Source: Limnohabitans lacus (GTDB lineage: Bacteria; Pseudomonadota; Gammaproteobacteria; Burkholderiales; Burkholderiaceae_C). From it: a DNA stretch of 64,000 bases. Position 1 is the stretch's first letter, and every line of letters starts with the position of its first letter. Below are positions 15,480 to 23,428 of this stretch, in pieces. The notes under the pieces were generated by a model. That model was not told the origin of the DNA, did not search any database, and worked only from the letters and a program-made list of their open reading frames with translations. The DNA lies in contig NZ_JASGBH010000003.1 of the NCBI RefSeq assembly GCF_030053395.1, positions 186,001 to 250,000 on the forward strand, in the 5' to 3' direction. Position numbers and translations under genes: made by a program.

Positions 15480-16450
15480 AAAAGCTCAACCTGTTGTTTG
15501 CGCTGGTCGTTTTGGCGGCGCTCATCATCGTGCCCAATTTCCTCAAGAACTACGGCATCCACATGTTCACCACCTGGCTGGTGTTCATCATCGCGACCAT
15601 GGGCCTGAACCTCACCGTGGGGTACGCCGGTCAAAAGTCGCTGGGCCACGCCGCCTTCTTTGGCATTGGTGCCTACACCGTGGCCATCTTCCTCAAGGCC
15701 GGCTTGAGCTTTTGGCTCGGCCTGCCGGTGGCGGCCTTGTTTTGCTTTGTGGTCGGTCTGGCCCTGGGCTTTCCGGCGCTGCGTGTGCAGACCATTTACT
15801 TGGCCTTTGCCACACTGGGTTTCAACACCGCTTTGTGGCTGGTGATGCGCAACGAAGAGTGGCTGACTGGCGGCACCTTCGGCATCAACAACATCGCACG
15901 GCCCAGTTTGGGCGGCATCAGCTTCGATGGCAATTTGGCGTATTACTACCTGGTGCTGGGCTTCACCATCGTGCTGGCGCTGCTTTTGTGGGGCTTGCTG
16001 CGCTCGCCCTGGGGCAAGGCCTTCACGGCGCTGCGCGACAACCCCATCCGCGCTGAGAGCTTGGGCATCGACACCCGCAGCTACACGCTGCTGAGCTTTG
16101 CGATTGGCGCGGTGTACGCCGGTGTGGCCGGTGGCCTGTATGCCTCGCAAGTGCAGTTCATTGACCCGGCTTTGTTCACCGTGGGCGCGTCCATCATGAT
16201 GTACCTGATGGTGGTGGTCGGCGGCCCGGGTTATTTCTTGGGCCCGGTTCTCGGCTCGGCTGTTGGCGTGGTCTTGCCCGAGTGGCTGCGCTTTGCGCAA
16301 GCTTGGTATTTGTTCGTGTTCGGTGCGGCCGTGGTGGTGCTCATGATCTGGCTGCCCGATGGTTTGCTCAGCATTCCTGACCGCCTCAAGGCGCGCCGCC
16401 AATCGCGAGAGGCTTCGGCTGCTCGCGCTGCCCAAGGAGTCAAAGCATGA
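15476..16450 (+). CDS. livM: Liv-type ABC transporter permease LivM
   Basis: Second channel subunit, 324 residues with many membrane segments. The MGLNLTVGYAGQKSLGHAAFFGIGAYT segment (here split from the full run) and ALRDNPIRAESLGI are LivM hallmarks. Its ATG overlaps the livH stop, and its own stop overlaps the livG start, so livH-livM-livG are translationally coupled. GAGGAG precedes the start codon. Confidence 0.92.
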   Translation: MKKLNLLFALVVLAALIIVPNFLKNYGIHMFTTWLVFIIATMGLNLTVGYAGQKSLGHAAFFGIGAYTVAIFLKAGLSFWLGLPVAALFCFVVGLALGFPALRVQTIYLAFATLGFNTALWLVMRNEEWLTGGTFGINNIARPSLGGISFDGNLAYYYLVLGFTIVLALLLWGLLRSPWGKAFTALRDNPIRAESLGIDTRSYTLLSFAIGAVYAGVAGGLYASQVQFIDPALFTVGASIMMYLMVVVGGPGYFLGPVLGSAVGVVLPEWLRFAQAWYLFVFGAAVVVLMIWLPDGLLSIPDRLKARRQSREASAARAAQGVKA

Positions 16451-17193
16451 GCCAGCCCGTCCTCAAAGTCACCAACATGAAGAAGGCTTACGGTGCGATT
16501 CAAGCCGTGGGCGGTGTGTCCTTCGAAGTGCGCCCTGGCGAGATCTTCGGCGTGATCGGCCCCAACGGTTCGGGCAAGACCACCTTGTTCAACAGCATGC
16601 TGGGTCAGATCACCCCTGACGAAGGCCAGATCGAACTCAACGGTGAAGACGTCACGCAACTGGGCCCCTTGGAGCTGAACCGCCGGGGCGTGGGTCGCAC
16701 CTTCCAGACCTTGCAGGTGTTTGGCAAGATGACCGTGCGCGATAACCTGATTGTGGCCGCGCAAGAGCACCAAGGCAGCATGTTCAGCCGCATGTTTGCG
16801 CCCACCGATTCCGGTCTGGGCGACAAGGCCGATGCGCTGATCGACCAGTTCCACATCCGCCATGTGGCCGACAAAAAGGCCGGCGAGCTGAGCTATGGGC
16901 AGCAAAAGCTGGTGGACATCGCCATGGCTTTCATGAGCGAGCCCGATCTGGTCTTGCTCGACGAGCCTTGTGCTGGTGTGAACCCGTCCTTGGTGGGCGG
17001 CATCAGCACTTTGCTCAAAGAGCTCAACCGCACACGCAAAGGCAGCTTCGTGGTGATCGAGCACAACATGGACTTCGTGATGGACCTGTGCCACCGCATC
17101 ATGGTGATGGTCGAGGGCCAGGTGCTGGCCATCGGCACGCCCGACGAAATCCGCGCCAACAAGCAGGTGCTGGACGCCTATTTGGGGAACTGA
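16447..17193 (+). CDS. livG: Liv-type ABC transporter ATP-binding protein LivG
   Basis: Cytoplasmic ATPase of 248 residues. It has Walker A GPNGSGKTT (about residue 38), the Q-loop region GRTFQTLQVF, the ABC signature LSYGQQKLVDIAMA, Walker B LVLLDEPCAG and the switch His in VVIEHNMDFVM. The family-typical C-terminus with EIRANKQVLDAYLG identifies LivG rather than LivF. Fourth of five transporter genes. Confidence 0.93.
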   Translation: MSQPVLKVTNMKKAYGAIQAVGGVSFEVRPGEIFGVIGPNGSGKTTLFNSMLGQITPDEGQIELNGEDVTQLGPLELNRRGVGRTFQTLQVFGKMTVRDNLIVAAQEHQGSMFSRMFAPTDSGLGDKADALIDQFHIRHVADKKAGELSYGQQKLVDIAMAFMSEPDLVLLDEPCAGVNPSLVGGISTLLKELNRTRKGSFVVIEHNMDFVMDLCHRIMVMVEGQVLAIGTPDEIRANKQVLDAYLGN

Positions 17194-17194
17194 C

Positions 17195-17944
17195 ATGACC
17201 GCAACAAACGACACCTGCATCGAATTCGACGACGTGGTCGCGGGTTACAAGGATTTCATGATCCTGAACAACCTGTCTTTCAAAGTGCCCAAAGGCTCGA
17301 TCACGCTCTTGATCGGCCCCAACGGCGCGGGCAAATCCACCGTGCTCAAAACCCTGTTCGGCTTGCTCAAGCCTCGCCAAGGCAAGGTTTTGCTCAACGG
17401 CAAAGACATCACCGGCGCCACCCAAAAAGCGTTGCTGGCCGATGGCATTGCTTTTGTGCCCCAGGGCCGCAACCTGTTTGGCCAGCTCAGCGTGTATGAA
17501 AACTTGGAGCTGGGCGGCATCACTTTGGGCATGAAAACCACGCATGAACGCATCCCAGAAGTGCTGGAGTTTTTCCCACGCGTGAAAGAGCGCATGAACT
17601 CGCGTGCCTCGGCCTTGTCGGGCGGCGAGCAAAAGCAGCTGGAAATCGGCCGCGCTTTGCTCTTGCGCCCCAAAGTGCTGTTGATCGACGAGCCCTCGAT
17701 TGGCCTGTCGCCCATCGTGGTGCAAGACGTGTTCAAGCTGCTGCGCAAGCTGGCCGACCAGGGCACCACGGTGCTGATGGTCGAGCAAAACGTCAAGAGC
17801 GCGCTCAAGTATTCGGACAACGCCATTGCGCTGGAGTCGGGCCGCTTGGTGCTCTACAAATCGGCCGCCGAAATCTTGGCCGATCCACAAATGGAGCGCC
17901 TGTTCTTGGGCGGTGCGCACACCACCTCGGCCGCTGCGGTTTGA
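17195..17944 (+). CDS. livF: Liv-type ABC transporter ATP-binding protein LivF
   Basis: Second ATPase of the importer, 249 residues, starting one base after livG. It shows Walker A GPNGAGKST, LivF-type FVPQGRNLFGQLSVYENLELG, signature LSGGEQKQLEIGRAL, Walker B VLLIDEPSIGLSP and switch His replaced by Gln in MVEQNVKSAL, which is normal for LivF. It is the last gene of the rightward operon and converges on the amidotransferase-like gene. Confidence 0.93.
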   Translation: MTATNDTCIEFDDVVAGYKDFMILNNLSFKVPKGSITLLIGPNGAGKSTVLKTLFGLLKPRQGKVLLNGKDITGATQKALLADGIAFVPQGRNLFGQLSVYENLELGGITLGMKTTHERIPEVLEFFPRVKERMNSRASALSGGEQKQLEIGRALLLRPKVLLIDEPSIGLSPIVVQDVFKLLRKLADQGTTVLMVEQNVKSALKYSDNAIALESGRLVLYKSAAEILADPQMERLFLGGAHTTSAAAV

Positions 17945-17987
17945 GGCGAATGGGCGTTGGCGACAAGGGGCGTTAGGGCCCCTTGGG

Positions 17988-18737
17988 TCATGGCGCTGTG
18001 AATCTGGGCGATCCCCGCGACCCCCAAATCTGAAACGACAGGCCTTGGATGTCCACCAAGCTGCCGTCTTGCACCCGCAGCAGTTGCTGCGTTTCCGCAG
18101 GAAAGGCGACGGGGTCGCTGCTCAGACCCACAAAAGTGGGCCCCAAGCCCAACCAAAGCGGCAAGCCTGAACACGCGCCGATGATGCGCTGCGCTTGTCC
18201 TTGAAAAAGAACGGCCAGGGCATAGGGCCCTTGAACCAGAGCGAGCGCCCGCTGCACCGCTTGCGCGGCATCGCCTTGATGGGTGGCATCGATGATGTGG
18301 GCCATGCACTCACTCTCGGCATGGCTGCGCAAGGCATAAAAACGTTGCGCCAAGACGGCGCGCAGTTCCGGGGCATTGAGCAGCGGACCCATGAACACCA
18401 CCGCGGTGCGTGCGGGCGCGGTGATCAGGGCTTGAGGCCCTTGACTGAACCTTGGCAGGCAATGGTTTGGGACGGCGCCATCTGCGCGTCCTTGGGTGTG
18501 CGCAATCGCCGTGTTCACCTCTGACAGGGGGTCCATGACCCGCAAATGCTGGTTCAGCGCATCAAGGCCCTCGGTGCTGCCCAAGCGCCGCAAACGTGGC
18601 GCTTGGCTGGCGTTGGCGGCCGGCGTGAGCAGGGCCACGCCATAAGCATCGGCGGGGTCACCGGCCAATTGCGCCAAGCCGTGCAGCATGTGCGCCGACA
18701 AGTTGCGGTCGCTGGTCAGCCCGAGGATGCCGCCCAT
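17988..18737 (-). CDS. Degenerate GlmS-type glutamine amidotransferase domain protein
   Basis: A 249-residue protein that aligns along its length with the N-terminal class II amidotransferase domain of GlmS (glucosamine-6-phosphate synthase), without the sugar-isomerase domains. Start MGGILGL equals MCGIVG of GlmS, but the nucleophilic Cys is Gly. The HTRWATHG glutamine site reads HTQGRADG. Later parts still match: LNAPELRAVLAQRFYALRSHAESECMAHIID, ALALVQGPYALAV and GLSSDPVAF. A good AAGGAG site precedes the start, so it is probably translated. It should lack glutaminase activity; a binding, scaffolding or regulatory role is possible. Not a recent pseudogene, since the frame is intact. Confidence 0.75.
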   Translation of the reverse strand: MGGILGLTSDRNLSAHMLHGLAQLAGDPADAYGVALLTPAANASQAPRLRRLGSTEGLDALNQHLRVMDPLSEVNTAIAHTQGRADGAVPNHCLPRFSQGPQALITAPARTAVVFMGPLLNAPELRAVLAQRFYALRSHAESECMAHIIDATHQGDAAQAVQRALALVQGPYALAVLFQGQAQRIIGACSGLPLWLGLGPTFVGLSSDPVAFPAETQQLLRVQDGSLVDIQGLSFQIWGSRGSPRFTAP

Positions 18738-18979
18738 GTTGAACTCCTTGTGGTGTGGTCAAAAAATTTTCAGACCCTGCCTGTTGCGGTAAGGGCCGGG
18801 CGCGATCTTCTCGCAAGCAGGCACAGCTGACCATTGCGCGCAGGGCAGTGATGGCAGGGTGTAGTGGCCCAGTCCGGGCGGTATAGACACAGATGGATAG
18901 CGTTTTTCACCGATGGGCCAATGGTGCGCCAGCGCTCAGAACGGGACCATGAAAGCCTGTGAATCACTGAAAGAACGCT

Positions 18980-20341
18980 ATGAACTACCCGATCGTTGAA
19001 GGTGCCCGCCAAAACCGCATCTTGGCCGGCATGCCCATGAGCCGCTATGCCCCGCTGTCGTCGCACCTCAAGCCGGTGGAGTTGAGCTCGGGGCAGGTGA
19101 TTTTTGAAGCGGATGGGCCGCTGGATTTTGTTTATTTCCCGACCACCTGCACCGCGTCCATGGTGTCGCAAACCCAGGACGGTGACTCTTCTGAGCTGGC
19201 CATGATTGGACGCGATGGCATGCTGGGCGTGCCCTTGGCCTTGGGCAGTCAGACCATGAAGCACCGTGTCATGGTGCAGTGCGGGGGGCAGGCCTACCGC
19301 ATGCCGGCCCCTGTGTTTTTGGAAGAGTTGGGCCGCAGCGTTGAGTTGCAACAACTGGCATTGGCCTATGTCCAAGCTTTGATCATGCAGATGTCTCAAA
19401 ACATCGTGTGCATTGGCCACCACAGCGTGAGCGAACGGCTGTGCTACTGGCTCTTGATGAACCACGACGCACTGCCAGGCGATCAGCTGAGGGTCACGCA
19501 CGAGATGATCGCCAACATGCTGGGCGTTCGGCGCGAGTCGGTCACGCAAGCGCTGGGCAAGCTGCAAGCCGAAGGCTGGGTCACCAGTGGGCGCGGAAAA
19601 ATCGGCATCTGCGATGCCGATGGTTTGGCCCAAGGCGTGTGCGAATGCTATGCCTTGGTCAGCCGAGAAAACCAAAAGCTGTTTGACCGTCTGCTCGATT
19701 CTTTTGGCCACGCGAGCCAGGGCGTGACAGCGGCTGTGGCTTCAAGTTCGGTTGATGGCATGCGTTTGCAAAAGTACCAAGACGCCTACGACTTTGCACC
19801 TGTGGGCTTTGTCAGCCTGGATGCGCATTGCCGCATCGTTCAAACCAATTTGGCGGGCGCCATCATGCTCGGGGTGCAGCGTTCGCAGACACAGGCGCAT
19901 GATTTTCTGGACTTTTTGAGTGCCCAAGACAGAAGCGTTTTCACCGCATTCCACCAAGAAGTGTTGAGTGGCAAATGCCGACGCCATTGCGAGTTGAGCC
20001 TGCATGGTACCGAGCGGCGCAGCGAAATGATCTTGCGCATCGAAGCCACTTTGGATGAAGAGGGCCAGGAGTGTCAGTTGGTGCTGATCGATGTGACCCA
20101 AGAGCGCCGTGAGGCCGAGCAAACCTTGGAGCGAGAACGCCAGCAGCAAGAGATGCTGGCGCGCCAGCCCTACATGCTGTGGTTCAAAGACCCGCAGGGG
20201 CATTTGATTTCGGCCAACTCCCGACTGCTTGAAAACGGCGATGGCTTGCTCAACGAAGCGGGCCTGGAAAAACTCGATGCCCACAGCATGCCGTGGCTGT
20301 TTGCCAATGCTGCGCCCATGTCGGCCAGCCCCAAAGCCTGA
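18980..20341 (+). CDS. Crp/Fnr-type regulator with C-terminal PAS domain
   Basis: A 453-residue regulator. Residues about 20-145 form a cyclic-nucleotide-binding-like sensor (LSSGQVIFEADGPLDFVYFPTTC). Residues about 155-225 form a Crp winged helix (THEMIANMLGVRRESVTQALGKLQAEG is the recognition region, written here in two overlapping parts of the same helix pair). Residues about 265-375 form a PAS domain (YDFAPVGFVSLDAHCRIVQTN). From about 395 a second PAS seems to begin (YMLWFKDPQGHLISANSRLL) but the protein ends about 50 residues later. No Fnr-type iron-sulfur Cys cluster is visible. It is divergent from the amidotransferase-like gene. Signal unknown. Confidence 0.85.
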   Translation: MNYPIVEGARQNRILAGMPMSRYAPLSSHLKPVELSSGQVIFEADGPLDFVYFPTTCTASMVSQTQDGDSSELAMIGRDGMLGVPLALGSQTMKHRVMVQCGGQAYRMPAPVFLEELGRSVELQQLALAYVQALIMQMSQNIVCIGHHSVSERLCYWLLMNHDALPGDQLRVTHEMIANMLGVRRESVTQALGKLQAEGWVTSGRGKIGICDADGLAQGVCECYALVSRENQKLFDRLLDSFGHASQGVTAAVASSSVDGMRLQKYQDAYDFAPVGFVSLDAHCRIVQTNLAGAIMLGVQRSQTQAHDFLDFLSAQDRSVFTAFHQEVLSGKCRRHCELSLHGTERRSEMILRIEATLDEEGQECQLVLIDVTQERREAEQTLERERQQQEMLARQPYMLWFKDPQGHLISANSRLLENGDGLLNEAGLEKLDAHSMPWLFANAAPMSASPKA

Positions 20342-20356
20342 CGCCTTGGCCCCGAC

Positions 20357-21133
20357 TCAGAGCAGTGGCCGCAGGCTGCGTGCAGCCTCTTGCATCACCG
20401 GCAGCAAACGGTGCAGCGCGTGGTCGGTCACCTCGCGGTTGATGGGCATGGTCACGCTGATGGCGCCATGGGGCACGTTGTTGCGGTCCAGCAAGGGCAC
20501 GGCGATGCCGCGAAAGTTCAGCTCCAGCTGCTGCTCTGACAGAGCCCAGCCTTGGCGTTTGAACTGCAGCAGCGCTTTGCGCAACTCCGCCTTGCTGGAC
20601 AGGGTGTACGAGGTGAAGGCCCGCAGTTCATGGCGGTCGAGCCACTGGTCCATGGCTTCGGTGTCCAGACTGGCCAACACCGCAAGGCCTGCAGCTGTGA
20701 CCTGCACCTGCACGCGAGAGCCAGGCAAATAGCCCGAAGAGGTGTGGCGGTGGCTGTCGCTGCGGGCGATGAACACGGTGTCGTCGCCATCGACCACGCC
20801 CAGGTAGGCGATCTCTTCGGTGCCCGCTGTGATCCGTTGCAAGAAGGGTTGCACCAGGCGCGGCAAGCGGGCCGACTCGAGGTAGGCATGGCCCAGCCGC
20901 AAAATGCGCGGCATCAGCCAAAACAGTTTGCCGTCGGTGCCCACATAGCCCAAATGCGCCAGTGTTTTCAAATACCGCCGTGCTGCCGTACGGGTCATGT
21001 GGCAGCGGGCACCGGCTTCTGTGGCCGTCAGGCGGGGGTGCGCCGCGTCAAATGCCTCGATGATGGACAGGCCTTTTTCCAGGCCAGCGATCCAGTCACG
21101 GGCATCGAGTTCGGTGGGTTCTGCTATGGGCAT
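20357..21133 (-). CDS. IclR-family regulator, PcaR/PcaU/PobR type
   Basis: A 258-residue regulator of aromatic-acid catabolism type. It opens ARDWIAGLEKGLSIIEAFD, the usual start of PcaR/PcaU/PobR proteins. The helix-turn-helix covers about residues 25-75 (LTATEAGARCHMTRTAARRY) and the ligand domain about 90-255 with EEIAYLGVVDGDDTVFIARS. The ending LLPVMQEAARSLRPLL is typical. It is divergent from the aldo/keto reductase gene. The gentisate operon is 1.6 kb away and is one possible target; a beta-ketoadipate target elsewhere is equally possible. Confidence 0.88.
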   Translation of the reverse strand: MPIAEPTELDARDWIAGLEKGLSIIEAFDAAHPRLTATEAGARCHMTRTAARRYLKTLAHLGYVGTDGKLFWLMPRILRLGHAYLESARLPRLVQPFLQRITAGTEEIAYLGVVDGDDTVFIARSDSHRHTSSGYLPGSRVQVQVTAAGLAVLASLDTEAMDQWLDRHELRAFTSYTLSSKAELRKALLQFKRQGWALSEQQLELNFRGIAVPLLDRNNVPHGAISVTMPINREVTDHALHRLLPVMQEAARSLRPLL

Positions 21134-21241
21134 GAGGGCTCCGGTGTGTCCGTGCGATTATCGATCACTGAGGTGCGATGTTTGTGCATGGGCTGATCAA
21201 GACGGGCAGGTGCCTGCGCGATTTGCCACTACCATGCCTGC

Positions 21242-22243
21242 ATGAAACACCGCAAATTAGGCCCCTTCAACGTCAGCGCCATTGGCCTGGGCTGCATGAA
21301 CCTCAGCCACGCGTATGGCCCGCCCGTGTCTGCCGAACAAGGCGAGCGTGTCCTGCTCACCGCGCTCGACCAAGGCGTGGATTTTTTTGACACCGCCGCC
21401 CTGTATGGCTTTGGCGCCAACGAAACGCTGGTAGGCCAGGTGATGAAGCCGCACCGCCAAAAATTCACCTTGGCCAGCAAATGCGGCATGCAGGGCGTGG
21501 ACCGGGGCGATGGCACCCAGGTGCGGGTGATCGATGGCCGGCCCGAGACGATCAAAAAGACCTGCGAAGACGCGCTGCGCCGCCTGAAAACCGATGTGAT
21601 CGACCTGTACTACCTGCACCGCTGGGACAAGCAAGTCCCGATCGAAGACAGCGTGGGCGCTTTGAGCGACCTGGTGCGCCAGGGCAAGATCCAGACCATT
21701 GGCCTGTCGGAGGTGTCGGCCAACACGTTGCGCAAGGCCCATGCGGTGCACCCGATTGCGGCCGTGCAGACCGAGTACTCCCTGTGGACGCGCAACCCCG
21801 AGATCGCGGTCTTGCAAGCTTGCCGTGAACTGGGCACGGCCTTTGTGGCCTTCAGTCCGGTGGCGCGGGGCTTTTTGTGCGGCCCGTTGGACATCGCCGC
21901 GCTCGATGCCAAAGACATTCGCCGCACCATGCCGCGCTTTGCGCCTGCTAATTACGCCGCCAATTTGAAGCTCTTGCCCGCCTACAACGCGCTGGCACAA
22001 GAGGCCGGCTGCAGCCCATCTCAGCTGGCGCTGGCTTGGTTGTTGCACAAGGGCGAAGACATCTTGCCGATCCCCGGCACCACCTCGGTGGACCATTTGC
22101 TGGACGATTTGGCGGCGGTGGATGTGCAGCTCGGTGCGGACTTGATGAACCGCCTGGAAGCGCTCATCAACCCAAATACCGTGGTGGGCGACCGCTACAA
22201 CGACCAAGCCAACAGCGAGGTCGATACCGAGGTGTTTGCCTGA
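21242..22243 (+). CDS. Aldo/keto reductase
   Basis: NADPH-dependent carbonyl reductase of 333 residues with a complete TIM barrel. The catalytic tetrad is visible as Asp in FFDTAALYG, Tyr in the same ALYGFG stretch, Lys in TLASKCG and His in LYYLHRWD. The family pattern GLSEVSANTLRKAH and a C-terminal LPIPGTTSVDHLLDDL are present. It most resembles YajO/Tas-like reductases of the AKR superfamily; the physiological substrate is unknown. It is divergent from the IclR gene and converges on the BLUF gene with four bases between stop codons. Confidence 0.9.
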   Translation: MKHRKLGPFNVSAIGLGCMNLSHAYGPPVSAEQGERVLLTALDQGVDFFDTAALYGFGANETLVGQVMKPHRQKFTLASKCGMQGVDRGDGTQVRVIDGRPETIKKTCEDALRRLKTDVIDLYYLHRWDKQVPIEDSVGALSDLVRQGKIQTIGLSEVSANTLRKAHAVHPIAAVQTEYSLWTRNPEIAVLQACRELGTAFVAFSPVARGFLCGPLDIAALDAKDIRRTMPRFAPANYAANLKLLPAYNALAQEAGCSPSQLALAWLLHKGEDILPIPGTTSVDHLLDDLAAVDVQLGADLMNRLEALINPNTVVGDRYNDQANSEVDTEVFA

Positions 22244-22247
22244 ACAG

Positions 22248-22628
22248 TCAGTCGCCTGTGCAACGCTTGGCGGCGTCGTTCATGCCGTCGCGGTCGACGG
22301 GGAAAAAGCCGGAGATGTTGTACTTGTTGAAGTGCGCGTAACTGGAAAACGCCATGCTTCAGTCGGCAAAGCGCCGCTCTTGCAAAGGGCCACGCGCGAG
22401 CAATTCGATGTCGTGGTGCCGCTCATCGCGGTTGAGGCTTTGCCAAAGGGATTCGATCGATGCGCTGGGCCCTTCGATGCATTGCACGAAAATTTCTTCG
22501 GTATAGAGCAGGTGGCCGGTGATGTCCATGCGCTTGTTTCTTTCGCGGCACAGGCTCAGCAGGTTGAACAAATGCAGACTGCCCAGCTTGTGGGTGGCTT
22601 TGGAACGGTAAACCAGGCGCTCTAACAC
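22248..22628 (-). pseudogene. BLUF blue-light sensor domain gene interrupted by in-frame TGA
   Basis: Single-domain BLUF flavin photoreceptor. From a GTG start, codons 1-89 encode a BLUF domain with the light-switch residues Tyr7, Asn31 and Gln49. Codon 90 (at 22359-22361) is TGA, after which the same frame continues for 36 codons as SMAFSSYAHFNKY and NISGFFPVDRDGMNDAAK to a TGA at 22248-22250. The spacing Tyr to Asn 24, Tyr to Gln 42 and Gln to TGA 41 equals that of AppA residues 21, 45, 63 and 104. The stop therefore replaces the semi-conserved Trp, and the Met two residues later is kept. It may be a recent nonsense mutation, a sequencing error or a truncated but working domain. Confidence 0.8.
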
Positions 22629-22680
22629 TTTGGATCTCGGGTCAAATTGAAACCCTTGGCATTATCCGCAGCCAAATTGT

Positions 22681-22717
22681 GCCCAGCTGACAGCGTGACT
22701 TCTGCTGTCAGCTGGGC
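22681..22717. terminator. Hairpin at the end of the gentisate operon
   Basis: A perfect 14-bp stem (GCCCAGCTGACAGC and its complement) with a nine-base loop lies between the maleylpyruvate isomerase gene and the BLUF gene. On the minus strand it is followed by ACAATTTGG, which is only weakly U-rich, so termination is probable but not certain. Confidence 0.55.
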
Positions 22718-22728
22718 GCCACGGTTGC

Positions 22729-23367
22729 TCAACCCGCGTCGGGTTGCGCCAATGGCGCGGCTTTTTGGAAGGCCGCCAGTTCGCCGCAGGCTTTGTCCAC
22801 CGCGCTGATCAGGGGCCAGCGGTTCATGTCGACTTTGAAGCGCAGGGCGCTTTCCACTTGGGGGATCAAGTAGACATCGGCCATGCTGGGCGCATCGCCA
22901 TAGCTGAAGCGACCGCGTTGCGTGTCTGCGGCCAGCAAGGCTTCGTAGGCGTCAAATCCGTCACTGATCCAGGTGCCGCACCAGGCGTTGATGGCGTCTT
23001 CGCTCGCGCCAAACTGCTTGCGCAGGGTCTGCAAAATGCGGCGGTTGTTGATGGGGTGAATGTCGCACCCCACGATGGCGGCCAAGGCCCGCACCCGTGC
23101 GCGCCCATCGGCGTCAGCGGGCAGCAGGGCGGGTGTGGGGTATTTTTCTTCCAGCCATTCGATGATGGCCGGCGACTGGATCATGAGCTGTTCACCGGTG
23201 TCTAAGGCGGGCACCAGGCCCTGAGGGTTCACGGCCTTGAAGGGGGCGTTCAGTTGCTCATCGACCCGCAAGTCCACGGCCACGTAATCGGTGGCGATGC
23301 CTTTGAGGTTCAGGGCAATGCGCAAGCGGTGCGAGGTGCTGCTGCGGAAAAAGTTGTAGAGCTTCAT
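22729..23367 (-). CDS. nagL: Maleylpyruvate (maleylacetoacetate-type) isomerase, glutathione dependent
   Basis: Zeta-class glutathione transferase of 212 residues. The N-terminal thioredoxin-like domain begins MKLYNFFRSSTSHRLRIAL; the SST-S-RLRIAL motif is the glutathione site of maleylacetoacetate and maleylpyruvate isomerases. The middle carries QSPAIIEWLEE and the C-terminal helical domain has GCDIHPINNRRILQ. Because it follows gentisate dioxygenase and a fumarylpyruvate-type hydrolase in one operon, its substrate is almost certainly maleylpyruvate. The start at MKLYNF was chosen by homology over a longer frame. Confidence 0.88.
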   Translation of the reverse strand: MKLYNFFRSSTSHRLRIALNLKGIATDYVAVDLRVDEQLNAPFKAVNPQGLVPALDTGEQLMIQSPAIIEWLEEKYPTPALLPADADGRARVRALAAIVGCDIHPINNRRILQTLRKQFGASEDAINAWCGTWISDGFDAYEALLAADTQRGRFSYGDAPSMADVYLIPQVESALRFKVDMNRWPLISAVDKACGELAAFQKAAPLAQPDAG

Positions 23368-23428
23368 GGGTCCAGTCCTGTGATGGGTCGGCTGCGCGGG
23401 GTGCAAGTGCACGCCGCGCAAGACGGCA

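Noticed and set aside
22681..22717. Operator for the BLUF gene
   Set aside because: The 14-bp stem is perfect but lies directly after the isomerase stop codon, so a transcript-end hairpin is the simpler reading.
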